This document shows positions 1-12,387 of a stretch of 64,000 nt of DNA, piece by piece. The DNA is from Pseudisothecium myosuroides. Lineage: Eukaryota; Streptophyta; Bryopsida; Hypnales; Lembophyllaceae. Every line of letters starts with the position of its first letter. Within the stretch, counting starts at the first letter, position 1. Location of the stretch: NCBI GenBank assembly GCA_951799445.1, contig OX637287.1, positions 7,440,001-7,504,000 on the forward strand. The letters are read 5' to 3'. The position numbers were made by a program, and so were the translations under genes. The notes beneath the pieces are model-generated. The model was not told where the DNA came from and did no database searches. It saw nothing but the letters and a program-made list of their open reading frames with translations.

Positions 1-2928
1 TGCAAGCTACAATCCACTAGTTCCTAGACAAGCTCTTTATGTACTCTTGTACACTCAACGTGCATTCTTGTCAATTTTGACAAAATTTTGATTTTCAAAC
101 CATTTAATAAAATGTATAGCATTGTATTATTACGAACTTCAAAAAGCCAAGTTTTGGATATATATATATAAACAAATAGAAGATTGATGTTTTAATTTGC
201 CAAATCAAATCATATTGAAAATTTTTGAAACCTCTCACTTTAAAATACTTTGACTGAACAATGACAATATTTTGAGGTTGAAAAAATCCCTATTCTAATT
301 TTTTATTTTTTATTACAAAGCCCATTTACAAATTTGAACTCTAAATCACATTCAAAAACTAAAATCATCAAAAGAGTTTTTGAACTCAAAGATATAATGA
401 AATCATCTAAAAAATATTAATATAAAAATTATTTAACAATAATAATAATATTTGATGATTTCATTCTACATATTTGTCTATTAGAAAACTTTAAGCTAAA
501 ATTTTCATTCATAACCCTCTTTACAACCTCCTTTTTTGTCTTTTTTTAAATTTTGGAGTGCATTGAGGTAGTATGTATCACATTGGTCAAATACTAGAAG
601 GTTCATTTAAAGCATTAAAAAAAAATTCTTCAAATTTTCAAATTTTTCCCAAATAATATATAGGATGTTCTATCTATATAAAAATCTTTTAAGAAAAATT
701 ATGAGTTATAATTTAATGGATGATGTTTTGAAAATTTGGAAACCCTAAGAAACAATGAAAAATATGTTTTAGTACATTGCAACATAAAAACTTGTGCACT
801 ATACCATGCAAATCCCTAATTACAAATACTGTATCTAAAATTAATTTTGAATTTTTTTTTAATTTTTTGCTTAAATTTTTATTGAAATTTTTTGGTTAGT
901 GCAACAGTAGATCCAACCATACAGATATGATTTATGAATCATGTTTTACAACTTTTGCTTGAAAGTCTCCATTAAATTATTATCCTAATTTGCATGTTGT
1001 ATTACATCTTCGCAATTTTGTATATTTGGACCATCCATTGGTCCCTAAAGGAGTAATAGTTTGGTAAGGTGGGATGTTAATAATGTGTCCTAAGAATTTT
1101 CTTAGTTGAATTATACACCGGCCTCAACACTTTTCAATCACATTTTTTGAAAGTCAAGAAGATGTCATTGCATTTAACCTTCTTTAATTCATATTTTTTT
1201 GGACTCTAAGTAGTTGCAAATTTAAAAAAGTGGATAACAATTTTTGCTTTGCATACAGGCCTACAAATAAAATGTTCTTTGTAGGCTCAATGAATACTCC
1301 TATGTGAACCCGTCTATTACAAGATGCTTCAAGAAGTAGGCCATTTTTTTGGCACACTCCCCCTTAAAGCATAGAAAGCATTAGTAGTGTAGACAATTTC
1401 ATTTCAATTGAATTAAAATCTAAAGATCTTGCATATTTAAATAAAATCAATACATTTTAGGGTCTTATTATTTTAGTTTGAACCATTATTTATCAAATTT
1501 ACCTTGTATTCATTTGGAGATGTATTTTAAATCAAATAATCATCAAAAAGATATAAATATCTCATTACCAATATAAATACATATATAGTTCTATATAAAA
1601 GTCCACTTTGATTATAAAGCAGCACAATGTTTTTAATTTAAATTAACTAGTTTTATATGATTGTATAGATTGATACCTACACTTTGGAATTATTTTCATT
1701 CTATCTAATATATGAAAGTTAAAGTATATAAAGCTTTAATTTTTTTAAGTAGTGAATGAACAAAAAATTGTTATATGAAGTCATTTTTAGAACTAAATTT
1801 TTAGAATAAAGACAAAAGCATAGGATATGAATTTTTTACTAAAACACCGTTGAGATTGACAATTCTCAATTTTTTGTCAGAGAATTAGTAAGTCAAGTTT
1901 TCGTTCATGAATGTTACCTTCTACCTTTAAAAAATTTAAAAAGATTTATGTCAAACTTGGGGGAATAAACTTTTTTTCATGTATTTAAAATCCATTTTAC
2001 AACCTTCCAAATAAAAAAGCACACTTGTGTTTGGTAACATGTCTAAAAAATTTCAATGACAAAACTTCACCTTTGGAAAGGGCTTGAAAAAACTAGTTTT
2101 TGAAGTTTAGGTATATTGATCTATCAATTAGTGGGGAATTCACTCTACAATTTTGAAAAGATATTCACAAACAAGTTATCTAGAAGATCATATAGTGAAA
2201 TTTATTAAAGAATAAATAAATATGAAGTTTTTTAGCCCTGCTTTAGGTTTGAGTATTTCAAAGCAATTTTGGATCTCAAAGTACCGTAGAACTTTAGGAG
2301 CTAAAGTATTTGAGTTTAAATTTTACTTTTCAATCAATTTTCTTATTTTATAGGATTCATATATAACTATTTGTTCATTTTAGAGGGGGTCTTATCCTAG
2401 AATTTTATTATTACTATATTATTTTTTGCTCAATGTAGAGGTTCTCCATCTCTCTTGATTAAAACTTAATTCCATTTTGACATTTATTTTTAAAAAAAAC
2501 AAGAAAAGTTGATTCTTAATTCAAATTTGTGTTAATTGACTTAAAAATTCAGATAAAGAGAAGTTAATTGTCATTCAATTGTCTTCTTTAACAAAAAGTA
2601 GCTAATCATTATTGGATTTTTTCCTATTAAATATTTTTACTACTTCTAATAACATCTAAGTGACACAAGGCATCATCTTCTAATAGAATCATCAATGTGT
2701 GTTCCCATGCCTTTTTTTAAAATGAAGACTTACCTCTACAATATTTTGTGCTTGGCTTGGATTTTCCAAGGTCATGCAACAATAGCCACGTAGTAGACAT
2801 TGAAGTTTATTTACTATTTCAACATGTTTATATGTTTATATAATTTCTTTTTTATAGATTTTTTTTGTTTTAGAAATAAAAAATTAAAGATCCTAAATCA
2901 TAATAGTGGAATCATTTTTCCTAAAATT
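1..2928. other. AT-rich intergenic DNA, no gene recognised
   Basis: Very AT-rich sequence with short homopolymer and TA runs, for example near 162-172. I see no exon-like stretch, no paired terminal repeats and no RNA gene. Its last part should hold the promoter and 5' leader of the PKA regulatory-subunit gene that follows, but no core element can be named with confidence. Confidence 0.6.
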
Positions 2929-5900
2929 ATGGCTTCTAGCAGCAAAGCTTGTAAAACAAAATCAGAAGAAGTAATGTTCTATTATTTGTTTTGTAATTTT
3001 TGCCTAATGATGAATCTTTACATGTTACATAATGTTAATTTGTGAAATCATTCAAACTAATTTCAATTAAAAATTAATATATATTATTTGTTGATTTATG
3101 AAGTTTGAAGTTATACTTTACATTTCCAAAGATCATTTGTAGATGCCTAATATTTTTAAAACAATTTGCTTGTTTTCCAAATTAACAAGATATTTTTGAA
3201 AATTTTAATATAAAAGACACTTAATCAATGTAGAAATTATATCAATTAGTTCAAAATTTTCAATGTTATTAATTGGAGGGAATACTTATTATAGGTGTAA
3301 AAATAAAATCCTCAAATAAAATGTATAATTTTAAAAAATTATAAAAAAATAAATATTCAAATATAAGATTGATTTTTTAACCAAGTGGTGATGGCTTACG
3401 TTCATTCATTTGAAACAAATAATTATTAGAACCCTAAAATAAAAATGCACATTGTTAGTAGAAAAACTTGAATTTTATTAGTCTAAATAAATCAATTTTA
3501 TAAATTATGTAAATACAAAAAAATTGAAATTCTATAGAAAATTCAAATGGGCTCTATGTTTTCAAAGGTGCCAATGTATACAAAAGTATTCATTTCTTTT
3601 CAACATTAAATTTAAATGGTTGTACCAACTAATTATATTCATTTACAATGAATAACTTCTAGATCAAATCTTTCATTTGCATACTTATAAATACATTCAT
3701 TTAATGACTAATTATGAAAAGTTATCAATTTTTCAAAAATCATTAATTTTAACAAGTTGGTTTTATGAATTATATAAATTTCATTTAAAAATACTTCTAA
3801 TTCATTTAAAATTCTATGTTGTTTAGGCTAAGAGGAGACAAACATTATCTTTTCGAAGGATTGGAGTTAGTGCTGAATCAACTGTTGTAGATGCTACATA
3901 TGTACCAAAGGTAAATTATATATTTACATACTGAAACATTAATCAAATAAATGATACTAATGAATTTGGTGCCTTAAAATTTTCAAACTTTGTAATATAG
4001 TTTTGATATATTTAACAATAATTATGCACGTAAATTCAGAAGCAATACATAAATAGATGTCCTTGTGTTGTAAGATACTTCTAAAAGAATTGCAATTAAC
4101 TTCAAATTGATAAAAAATATATTCAAAAAATATTCAATTTTTTTTTAAAAATTAAATTAAATTTAGGATCATGTTACATTGCTATAAGTTTGCAATTATA
4201 TTGATGCATGTAGGTTATTCCTAAATCTGATGATGCAAAAAAAAGAATTAAAAAAGCAATAGAAAAAAGCTATATTTTTAAATGTCTTGATCAAGAACAA
4301 ATGAAAACGGTATTTTCTTATAAAAATGCAATTTTCTATATAGTCAATGTATATTATTGCATTTTATAATATTTTGATATATATTTGAATATTGTAAATG
4401 GAAAACAAAATATCTTAATATGATTGGTAAAGCTTATAATTTATCCCTTGAGAAATGATTCCAAAATTCAAATTGTACCTCATATGTGTTTGGACAATTT
4501 TGAGTTAGTCACACAGGGACTTTTTTGTATATAAATTTTAATTATGTATTTGACCAACACATTCAATTCAAGATTATAGGTAATTGATGCTGTAGAAGAA
4601 GATAAATATAGAGGAGGTGATATTATCATCAAACAAGGCGAATCTGGTTCTAATTTTTATTTGATTGAGGTATATCGTGGTCCAATGTTTTTATTTAGAA
4701 ATGATAAGAACTTTAAAATACAAGTTGTTGAATCTAATTTTGTAAATCAATAGTATTTTTATGTTCATGACTTTGAGTGTTTTTGAATTTTTGTTTCATA
4801 AAAGTTATTTGTTCAAATCTTAGTTTATATAATGATAAATCATGACTAATTTTACAATGATAAGTCTTAGATACATGTCATGTATCTTAATGATGATATC
4901 AAGTTTTAAAATCCACTTTTCTTATGTAATTTTTAAGAGCTTTAGTAATTTAGAGTATATACAAATAATGAGTATGTTGAAGAATATCACAACTAACAAA
5001 TAATTCTTGAAAATTAAACTGATTGATAGTTAAATATAGAACACATTTAATGGCAGGCTGGATTATGTGAAGTGTGGATTTCAAAGGAAAAAAATGAACC
5101 TGAGCTTGTACATACTTATTCTACAGGTGATAGCTTTGGAGAACTTGCTCTTCTTTACGATGCCCCTCGTGCTGCAACTGTCAAAGTAAGTAGACTATTA
5201 TATATATATAACAATTAAGAAATTTAATATAATTATTGGTGGATTGCAATAATGGTTTTAAATCTAAAATAATATTTTTGTATTATTTTCTCTACTATGT
5301 TGAAGTTGTTGACTTTTTAAAGTTGATACAAACAATTTGTAGGCTACTACAGATTGTATACTATGGGCAATGGATCGTGGGACATTTAGAGCAATTTTGA
5401 TGACATCAACTGCACAAAAACGAGAATTGTATGAAGAATTCTTAACCAATGTTCCACTTTTGAAGGTAATTTGTATTTTACATTTAATACAAGGTTACAA
5501 GAATTTGTAATTTTTTTTTCCCTCTTCTATACATATGTTTTATTTTTTCATTTTATAAAATCAATTTACATACAACTTCAAAGTAAATAAAATTTTAAAA
5601 TTTTAAAATTTCAATCTGAGAAGTTGTTTTTAAATAATCTACTCCAAAATGAAAACTTTGAATTTTATTCCTTAAAATTAAAAGAACCATTTTCATAAAG
5701 TAATATATAACTAATGAATGGAAGACTCATCCCCAAAATTGCAAAGTCAAAAATTCGAGTTTGACTTAATTTACATTTTACATCAAAGTCAAAATTTAAT
5801 GATTTAATTTTTTGGTAAGAATTTGTCAAGTCTAGTATTTATTTTATTAAAAAAAAATCATGAATTACAAAATTGAAGAAATTTATCGCTTTTGTTAATG

Positions 5901-7417
5901 TTGAGGAGGGTATTTGAAATGAAATTTGAATTAAACAATTGTTTTTTTAATGAAATGTTTATTTTATTACAATTTTTTTTACAAAATCATTGAGAACCTT
6001 TATTGTGACAAGTAAATGCATACTTCTAAGGATATAATATATATATCTTTATAAATTGTTTAAGGCCAAATTAAACTTAGAAATTCTTTTGGATATAATA
6101 TTTCTATTAATAATAATTTAAAGGTAGGTCTATGTGAGATTAAATAAGAATGCAATGGATTCAAATCATTTAATCTAAAAAATGCTAAAATATAATAAAT
6201 TAGTCTTCTAAAATTTTATACATTGGAATTGACTTCAATGCAATATTGTTAATGAAAATTTCAAGTACAAAAAATTGATGCTTTAAATTTAAATTTTGAA
6301 TTTTATATTGAAGACTACATTGTCTAAAAAGACAAAAAAATAGTCAAAAAAAGTCAAAATCAAATTCAATTTGTTGCATTAAATTGTGAGCAATACAAAT
6401 TAAAGTTGCATTATTATCAAATGAATTCTTTATATTATAAATATATAATAAAAATATGATATACTATAAATTTTTATAAAATGCAACTAATTTTTCAAAT
6501 ATTGTGTTTTTAGTAGAGTCTTAATACATATGAACGATCGGCTATTGCTGATGTTTTAGAACCTGAATATTTTGATTCTGAAGAGTCTATTATTGTTGAA
6601 GGTACACCAGGAGACAAGTTTTATTTTTTGGTTGAGGTATGGAATTTTTAGTTCAAATTTGCTTAATCAATAACTTTGAACTTATTAAAAATTTGAAATT
6701 TATATATTTTTTTATTCATCAATTTTTTGATAAGTTTGTTTTGATTTATTTATAGATATTATTCAATATTTTTAGACAAAGTTTTAATTCAATTCTAAGA
6801 TAATATGTTGTTTTAATTCAATTCTAAGATAATATGTTGTTTTATTCAATTATTAGTATCAAATCTAAAACCATCATTGAAAACCAATTCCTCAGATTTT
6901 TTATTTCATGTAAATCATTAAGACATGTTTTAAATACATCACGCTTACATGCCATGGAGTTATGCTTATAGACATTTCAAAATTGCATATGGTTTTATAG
7001 GGTATAGCAGAAGCTAAAACTAGAGGTCAAGTTGTTATGAAATATGGTGTTGGTGATTATTTTGGTGAGTTAGCTCTACTGAATAATGAACCACGAGCTG
7101 CATCTGTTTTAGCAACATCAAATTGCAAAGTGGTTTCTATTGATGGCGAAAGTTTTAATGTAAGTTTTGTTTCATTTTTTTTTGTAATATTCTATACAAT
7201 CCCAAACTAACATGTATTTTTTCTAACAAATGATAAGTTATTTTCATCATAAATTGATAATTGCATATTATGGAGTATTTTATTTGCAATGATGTTATGT
7301 TACTATGAAAATAATATTTGCAAATAATTTTCAAAATTGTAGAGGTTGCTAGGAAAACTTGAAGATATTTTGCATCGTAAAAAGGAGTATCAATCAGCAT
7401 CAAGATCTCTTGGCTAG
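2929..7417 (+). CDS. cAMP-dependent protein kinase (PKA) regulatory subunit, nine exons
   Basis: Inferred role: binds and inhibits a PKA-type catalytic subunit and releases it when cAMP binds. Exons: 2929-2970, 3827-3910, 4214-4309, 4580-4669, 5057-5185, 5343-5465, 6517-6636, 7001-7159 and 7343-7417. All junctions are GT-AG and phase 0, giving 305 residues. An RI-like pseudosubstrate RRIGVSAES (residues 24-32) has Gly at the phospho-acceptor position. Two cyclic-nucleotide domains follow, with phosphate-binding cassettes FGELALLYDAPRAATV (from residue 131; Glu133, Arg142) and FGELALLNNEPRAASV (Glu251, Arg260). Alanine after the cassette arginine favours cAMP over cGMP. The site-A capping Trp of mammalian RI appears to be Tyr193; a C-terminal EYQSASRSL keeps the site-B Tyr region. 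Mammalian RI is about 380 residues; the missing part is the N-terminal dimerisation/docking domain. Exon 1 (MASSSKACKTKSEE) is inferred from a good donor, matching phase and an ATG; the other exons are firm. Confidence 0.93.
6511..6516 (+). promoter_or_regulatory. tandem splice acceptor TAGTAG before PKA-R exon 7
   Basis: Two AG acceptors lie three bases apart. Use of the downstream AG starts exon 7 with AGT (Ser) and keeps the frame. Use of the upstream AG puts an in-frame TAG at the first codon of the exon, between the two cyclic-nucleotide domains, and would give a one-domain product or a decay target. Seen in sequence; use of either site is unknown. Confidence 0.6.
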
Positions 7418-8630
7418 TTAGTTTTATTTTGTATAAAACTTATATTTTTCAACTAAAAATACAACACATCTACATGTGAGAAAGTTGATCACGGTCTTGA
7501 ATTTTCTAATAAAAATATTGTCAACAAAATCTTTTAGACAAAGATATTATTTGTAATTTAAACTTTTGATACAATTATTTTTTTTTTCTTGGTATTATTT
7601 TGCTTGTTAGTTTAATTTGTTGTAGATTTTTTGACCTTAAGTCTAACAATTGCAATTTGGAATTTATTCTATTATTTGTTACTTTTTAGATTTTTTGTGT
7701 TTTGATTGAATTAGTAGGAATTATCAAAATATGTAACTCTATTATAAGAGGCTCTTCCTTATTTAATATTTGAGCCATGTGCAATTTTGAGCTACAAATT
7801 CTTAATATAAATACTAACACTATTACCATTGTTCTAATAAATTCCTATAGTAGTATACAAATATAATAGTACTTTGACACCACTTCCTTTGCCACGTCAA
7901 AATAATTGTCTATTGAGATATCTATGAGATGAATGCACTCAATTACAAGATGTCTATTAGAATATGCAAAGCTTTAGAAAACAAAATTTTGAATTTAGAG
8001 TAAACTCACCAAGCACAATGATAAGATAAATTATGTGATTTTTTTGTGTTGTTGTGCTTGGTGAGATTCAACGTGTAATTTATAATATGTAACCTACCTT
8101 GTATACAACTCTTAATTTACAATTGTACTTTAGAGAGGCTAAAGAAAAAGAATGATTATTCATTGGTTTGTTCTTTACATGAGATACACATGTCTTTGTA
8201 ATATAGATTTTAATTAATTGTGGTGATTTTGAAAAAATTATTAGAATATTTATATGAAATATTTGGCAATTTGAAATGAAGAATCGTTAAGAGTCACTTC
8301 TAAAAAATTAAAAGAGATGATAATACCACATTTGGATAAATATAGATGAATAAATGATGGTTCATCTACAATCTACATGTTCATGGGTGTAAATTGCTTA
8401 ATAATGATAGTTAGCTTTTCAAGTTATATTCTTTGAAAATTTGAAAATAGAATCCCTCTTTATGGGATTTAAAAGCAACCATATTACCATTGTATTTTGA
8501 TGTGGGACCTAAGATGAATAGACTCTTAATCCCTCATTGCCTACAGGGACGGAAAGCATCCACTAAGAATAAAAAAACAAGCTAGGCATTTTGTAGATTC
8601 GGTCGATTGGCTTGCTTGAAGTTTGGATTG
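7418..8630. other. 3' flank of PKA-R gene and AT-rich spacer
   Basis: Contains the 3' untranslated region of the PKA-R gene, with several AATAAA-like AT motifs but no clear single poly(A) signal, then AT-rich spacer. No coding signal, paired terminal repeats or RNA gene were seen. Confidence 0.5.
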
Positions 8631-9475
8631 GCTAGGCTGCTGGAAAGTGCTCTAAACAAAGATCCTTACAGCCGACCCGAAATTGTACACAGTTGGAAGT
8701 GGAGGCTCTCAAATTGGGCAGACCTTGTACTTTAGCAGGGACAATTTGTCTTGTAGGCTCTAGAGTGACCGGGAGATGCCAATGGTAGAAATTACTTTGG
8801 ATTCCTTTTCGAAGCGCCACACCTCGTTCAAACTGCACGATTCAATAAAATTACATTGCTTGCAAGTCCATCCGTTGCTCACGTGTCCTTGCACAAATTC
8901 AAGAAAGATGAGTGTTCTTCCACATTGTCCTCCTGTGAAATTCATGAATTCTACTAGTGGCGATGGGCTTGAAGCTCATCATATACTAGATTGCTTCAAT
9001 AGGAACGACGTTGCATCAATGCTGGTCATGGGAGCACTACTTTTTTGTTTAGATTTCCTCTGGTAGTGGAGCCACCACTTTCATTCTGCACTCGATCAAA
9101 TGTTCACTTAAGAGGTCACCCAACGTAGAATTGCGTCCACATAAAATGACAACTTCTTTGAGAATAGGGAGGGCATATGTGGAAGAGCTACAAAGCATCT
9201 AGGATTTGCTCTTTCATTGGGCAAGGCACAATTTGGCAGTGATGTTGTTGCACAATCTATTGTGAATTGCCTCCATGAGTAGCACTTGGACGTTGGACCG
9301 CCTACATGTTGGACTGCTTCCCTGCGTTCTCAATCACCGACTTTGTAATGTCGCAATTGAATTTGATAAATATTTTTGAAGTACTTGTACTGCCCTTTGT
9401 TGATGCATGGTTGTGGCTATTGATACAATCCAAAACTTCACTTCACTTCGCCCAAGCAATGATGAAACGCATTGC
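8580..9475. other. less AT-rich, possibly decayed genic sequence
   Basis: Base composition shifts to near-balanced here. Short overlapping open frames occur on both strands (8776-9066 plus, 8632-8838 minus, 9306-9494 plus), but none has a recognisable domain and none continues across plausible splice sites. It reads like old genic or repeat-derived DNA. A small CACTA element is inserted at its right edge. Confidence 0.3.
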
Positions 9476-9718
9476 ATTCACTAGAAGAAAATGAGGAGTT
9501 TTGCGACTACAAAGAGCAACTGGTTTGCAGTCGTATAATCCATCTGTGACTGGTGATAATTTGGAGACCTGTAGTTGCAGTGGACAAGTTGCATGCAAAT
9601 TTGTAGTTGCAAAATCCCGAGAATTTGACACTCCTACTTGGAACTTCATCGATGAACTCTTCTGACGTGGTTGCTAATGTGGTATATGTTTGTGTGACAT
9701 GGTCGTGACTCGTTTGCG

Positions 9719-9890
9719 ACTCATTTGTGACTTCACTGCGACTTGTTTGTGACTTCACTGCGACTTGTTTGTGACTTACTAGCAACTTGTTTGTGACTTA
9801 CTAGCAACTTGTTTGTGACTTCATTGCGACTTGTTTGTGACTTCGTTGCGATTCATCTGTGATACATTTGCGACTACTTTGTGACTTGTG
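9719..9890. repeat. 22-bp tandem repeat (subterminal array of small CACTA)
   Basis: About seven imperfect units built on GTGACTTCACTGCGACTTGT, some changed to GTGACTTACTAGCAACTTGT. Each unit carries one or two CGACT/CAACT cores, as expected of binding sites for a CACTA DNA-binding protein. The array lies 240-410 bp from the element's left end. Confidence 0.8.
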
Positions 9891-10039
9891 TGTAATTTGT
9901 AGAATTTGAAATTCTAATTTCAATGATTTGTAGATTTCAAATTTTCAAATCTAGCTCTTTTTTTAGATTTTAGAAATTCAAATATTGGTATTTAAAACAT
10001 TTCAATGGTTTAATAATTTCATAGGTTTTACAATTTCTT

Positions 10040-10195
10040 GGATTTCAAATATTTTTAGATTTCTACAAATTGTAGAAATCTAGAAAATGTAGAAATCCAA
10101 AAAATATTGGAACCTACAAAATGTAAAAATCTACAAATTGTTGAAATCTATAAAATATAGAAATCTAGAAATTGTAGAAATCTTAGAATTCTATT
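10040..10195. repeat. AT-rich short tandem motifs TAGAAATCTACAAAAT
   Basis: Roughly 16-18 bp degenerate units repeat across this stretch of the small CACTA element, partly inverted relative to 9905-10060, so the region could fold into weak hairpins. No coding content. Confidence 0.5.
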
Positions 10196-10506
10196 AATGA
10201 AATCCATTACTTAGGAGTTCAACAACTTACAAGTCTTATAAGTCAAACCTAATGGTACTGTTGACAATTGATATGGGACAATTAGGAACAGCTACAAAAC
10301 AACTAGGATACAACTAGGATGCAACTAAGATACAACTACTATCGTTTCCTAGTCGTTTTTTAGTTGTTTTTTGCGACTGCAGATCTACACATTGGATTCC
10401 ACAGAGTGTAGACTTCTTCACATCGACAAATGAGATGAATATTGGATAGAAAATAGCTCACATTCATTCTAAATTTGAACTCAAGTACAACTCTTGTAAT
10501 CTTACA

Positions 10507-10619
10507 CTTCATTCTACGATTGCTTTGCAACTATTGCGACTAAAACAATATATAAAACTTCATTCTACGATTGCTTTGCAACTATTGCGACTAAAACAAT
10601 ATATAAAACTTCATTCTAC
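10507..10619. repeat. 51-bp direct duplication plus partial third unit
   Basis: Two identical 51-bp units (10507-10557 and 10558-10608), starting CTTCATTCTACGATTGC, are followed by the first 11 bases of a third. Each holds the GCGACTAAAAC motif. Identity of the units points to recent tandem duplication inside the right subterminal region of the small CACTA element. Confidence 0.9.
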
Positions 10620-10771
10620 AACTCTTTTGCAACTAGAACAATGTGTTGATGATGGAAAACAATGAAGTAAGCTCGGGTGCAAATAGAGAGGATTGTAGTC
10701 GCAGGATAGTTGTACAGGACACTTAGTTGCACATTGCTGATTCTAGCGGATACGTTTTTCTTCTAGTGATT

Positions 10772-12387
10772 AGAGAGAAACCGTCACACCTTAGCTTTTT
10801 CAACCGCCCAATGTTTGTTGCACATGACAGGGAGGACAACTTGCTATACCCTGTTCGCCAAGAAGAAGTGTGCAAGTCAACTGGTCACCACCTAGGGATA
10901 CTTCATAGTTTGATTGAAATTTGCGCATAGAATTTTGGTAGTCATGGTTTGTAATTCCTATGCTACTTTGAAGATGTTGAGTGCATCCTACCTACAAAAT
11001 TGCAGCAAAAAATTCTAAGATTTGTTGGTCGAATTTGGCTTTGTTGCAGAGGTTTTGTCCAAAACAATGGTAGGAACTTCATGAGCACACCGTCATCAAA
11101 TGCTATAATCGGAAGATCCAACGCATGCATTTTTTATTAGAGGCGACAAGCACAATCAATGACCACCAAACATTCAATTTCAATGGTGAAATTAGCTACA
11201 ATAATGTAAATCAACGAGCGCAGCTATATCTTTTGGCCACACCATGCAAGCTTCCCTAGCACGTCTTTAGAGCTTAGCTGATGAGGGGTTAAACCAAGCC
11301 AATCTAAAAAAAGATTGGAAATATTTCTTTTTCTTAACTTCTAATGATTCGAGCGACCATTTTCTGGTTGCTGCACCTTTTTTTTTAATTGTCCCAATCA
11401 AAGTATTAATTTTTATTAATTTTTTTGATCCACAAAATAGCATGCTTGCTAAATTCAATGGCATGAAATTACATAAATTAGAGTAAACCTGCAATTTCTA
11501 TAAGCAATCAAAGTTCAAAATTGAAGGCAAGCTTGCACCCCATTATTTTGCATCCAAATTGGGCTAACCTTGAATAAGTGGGAGGCTAATCAAAACACAT
11601 AGAACACAACAAAGGGGCAATCCTTTGAATTCAGTCTGTATAAGGAAAAATGGAGCCAGTAGTAGGCGTATTTTGGTAGCAAGGGGTGACTGGGTGAGGA
11701 ACAATGCATACTGTAAGTGAGCTAAAATAGTCAATAAAATTGACCTATCACCCCAATATTTGAGATATTTTTTTAGTTTTAACAACTATTTTTCTCTTCT
11801 ACTACTGTGAGGGTTGTTATTATGTGAGCCTAAGATTATGAGCACATGAGCCTAGAAGACTATACACCTGTATTATAGGTGTCTATATTATAGAAACCTT
11901 CTATGATTATTGGATACCTATGTTACATATATCTATATTATAGGTGTTTATGTTATAAGCACCTTCAATGAGTGTAGGATATCTACCTATGAGTATGTTC
12001 AAGGCTCATATGCTTGCATTTCCATGCTCACATCCTAGCATCGTTGAAGACATGACAAGGTCCATTCACTACAAGAGAATTGGGTATTTTTAGTACAAGA
12101 GATAAGTAAGGAATTACTGAAATTCGTTTATTAGAACTAGAAGGTCGCGTTCTATAGAAGAAATCAGTACTGGGAAGTGGAGACTACTTATTGGTCACTT
12201 GAACTTTAGAAAACACCGCATCTTTTTCTTCAAGGGGCGGCTGTAACGCCTAGGGTTTGTTTCATAGACAGTCTTCAACGGGCGGCTGCGATGCTAAGGT
12301 TTGTTGTGGAGATGGGTTTTTGGTGTAGGATTATTAGCAGGTCAATCTTGAGACTACTTATCGGTTATAAACTTCTTTGCTGTAGCA
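10772..12387. other. spacer with a lone CACTA-type terminus at 12067
   Basis: Mixed-composition DNA with no recognised gene. At 12067 the sequence CACTACAAGAGAATTGGG matches a typical plant CACTA end (CACTACAAGAAA type), but no inverse partner was found in the window. Near 11875-11960, TATTATAGGTG-type words repeat. At 12230-12320 a GGGCGGCTG word occurs twice in a leader-like stretch before the symplekin-like exon. Confidence 0.35.

Larger units (their letters stand above)
9479..10768. mobile_element. non-autonomous CACTA element, 1,290 bp
   Basis: Left end reads CACTAGAAGAAAATGAGG; the right end is the inverse of CACTAGAAGAAAAACG. Both sides carry the 3-bp duplication ATT (9476-9478 and 10769-10771), the normal CACTA target-site size. 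The inside has subterminal repeats of GCGACT/AGTCGC type on both flanks and no transposase. The motif differs from the ATGACT motif of the large element at 14058, so a different transposase probably mobilised it. Confidence 0.88.

Noticed and set aside
15..30. CACTAGTTCC at the window start as a CACTA terminus
   Set aside because: Only the first seven bases match the element ends and no subterminal motifs follow.
2800..3045. 81-codon open frame before PKA-R exon 2
   Set aside because: It is low-complexity and Phe/Tyr-rich. The likely true coding part is only the 14-codon exon inside it, which ends at a donor.
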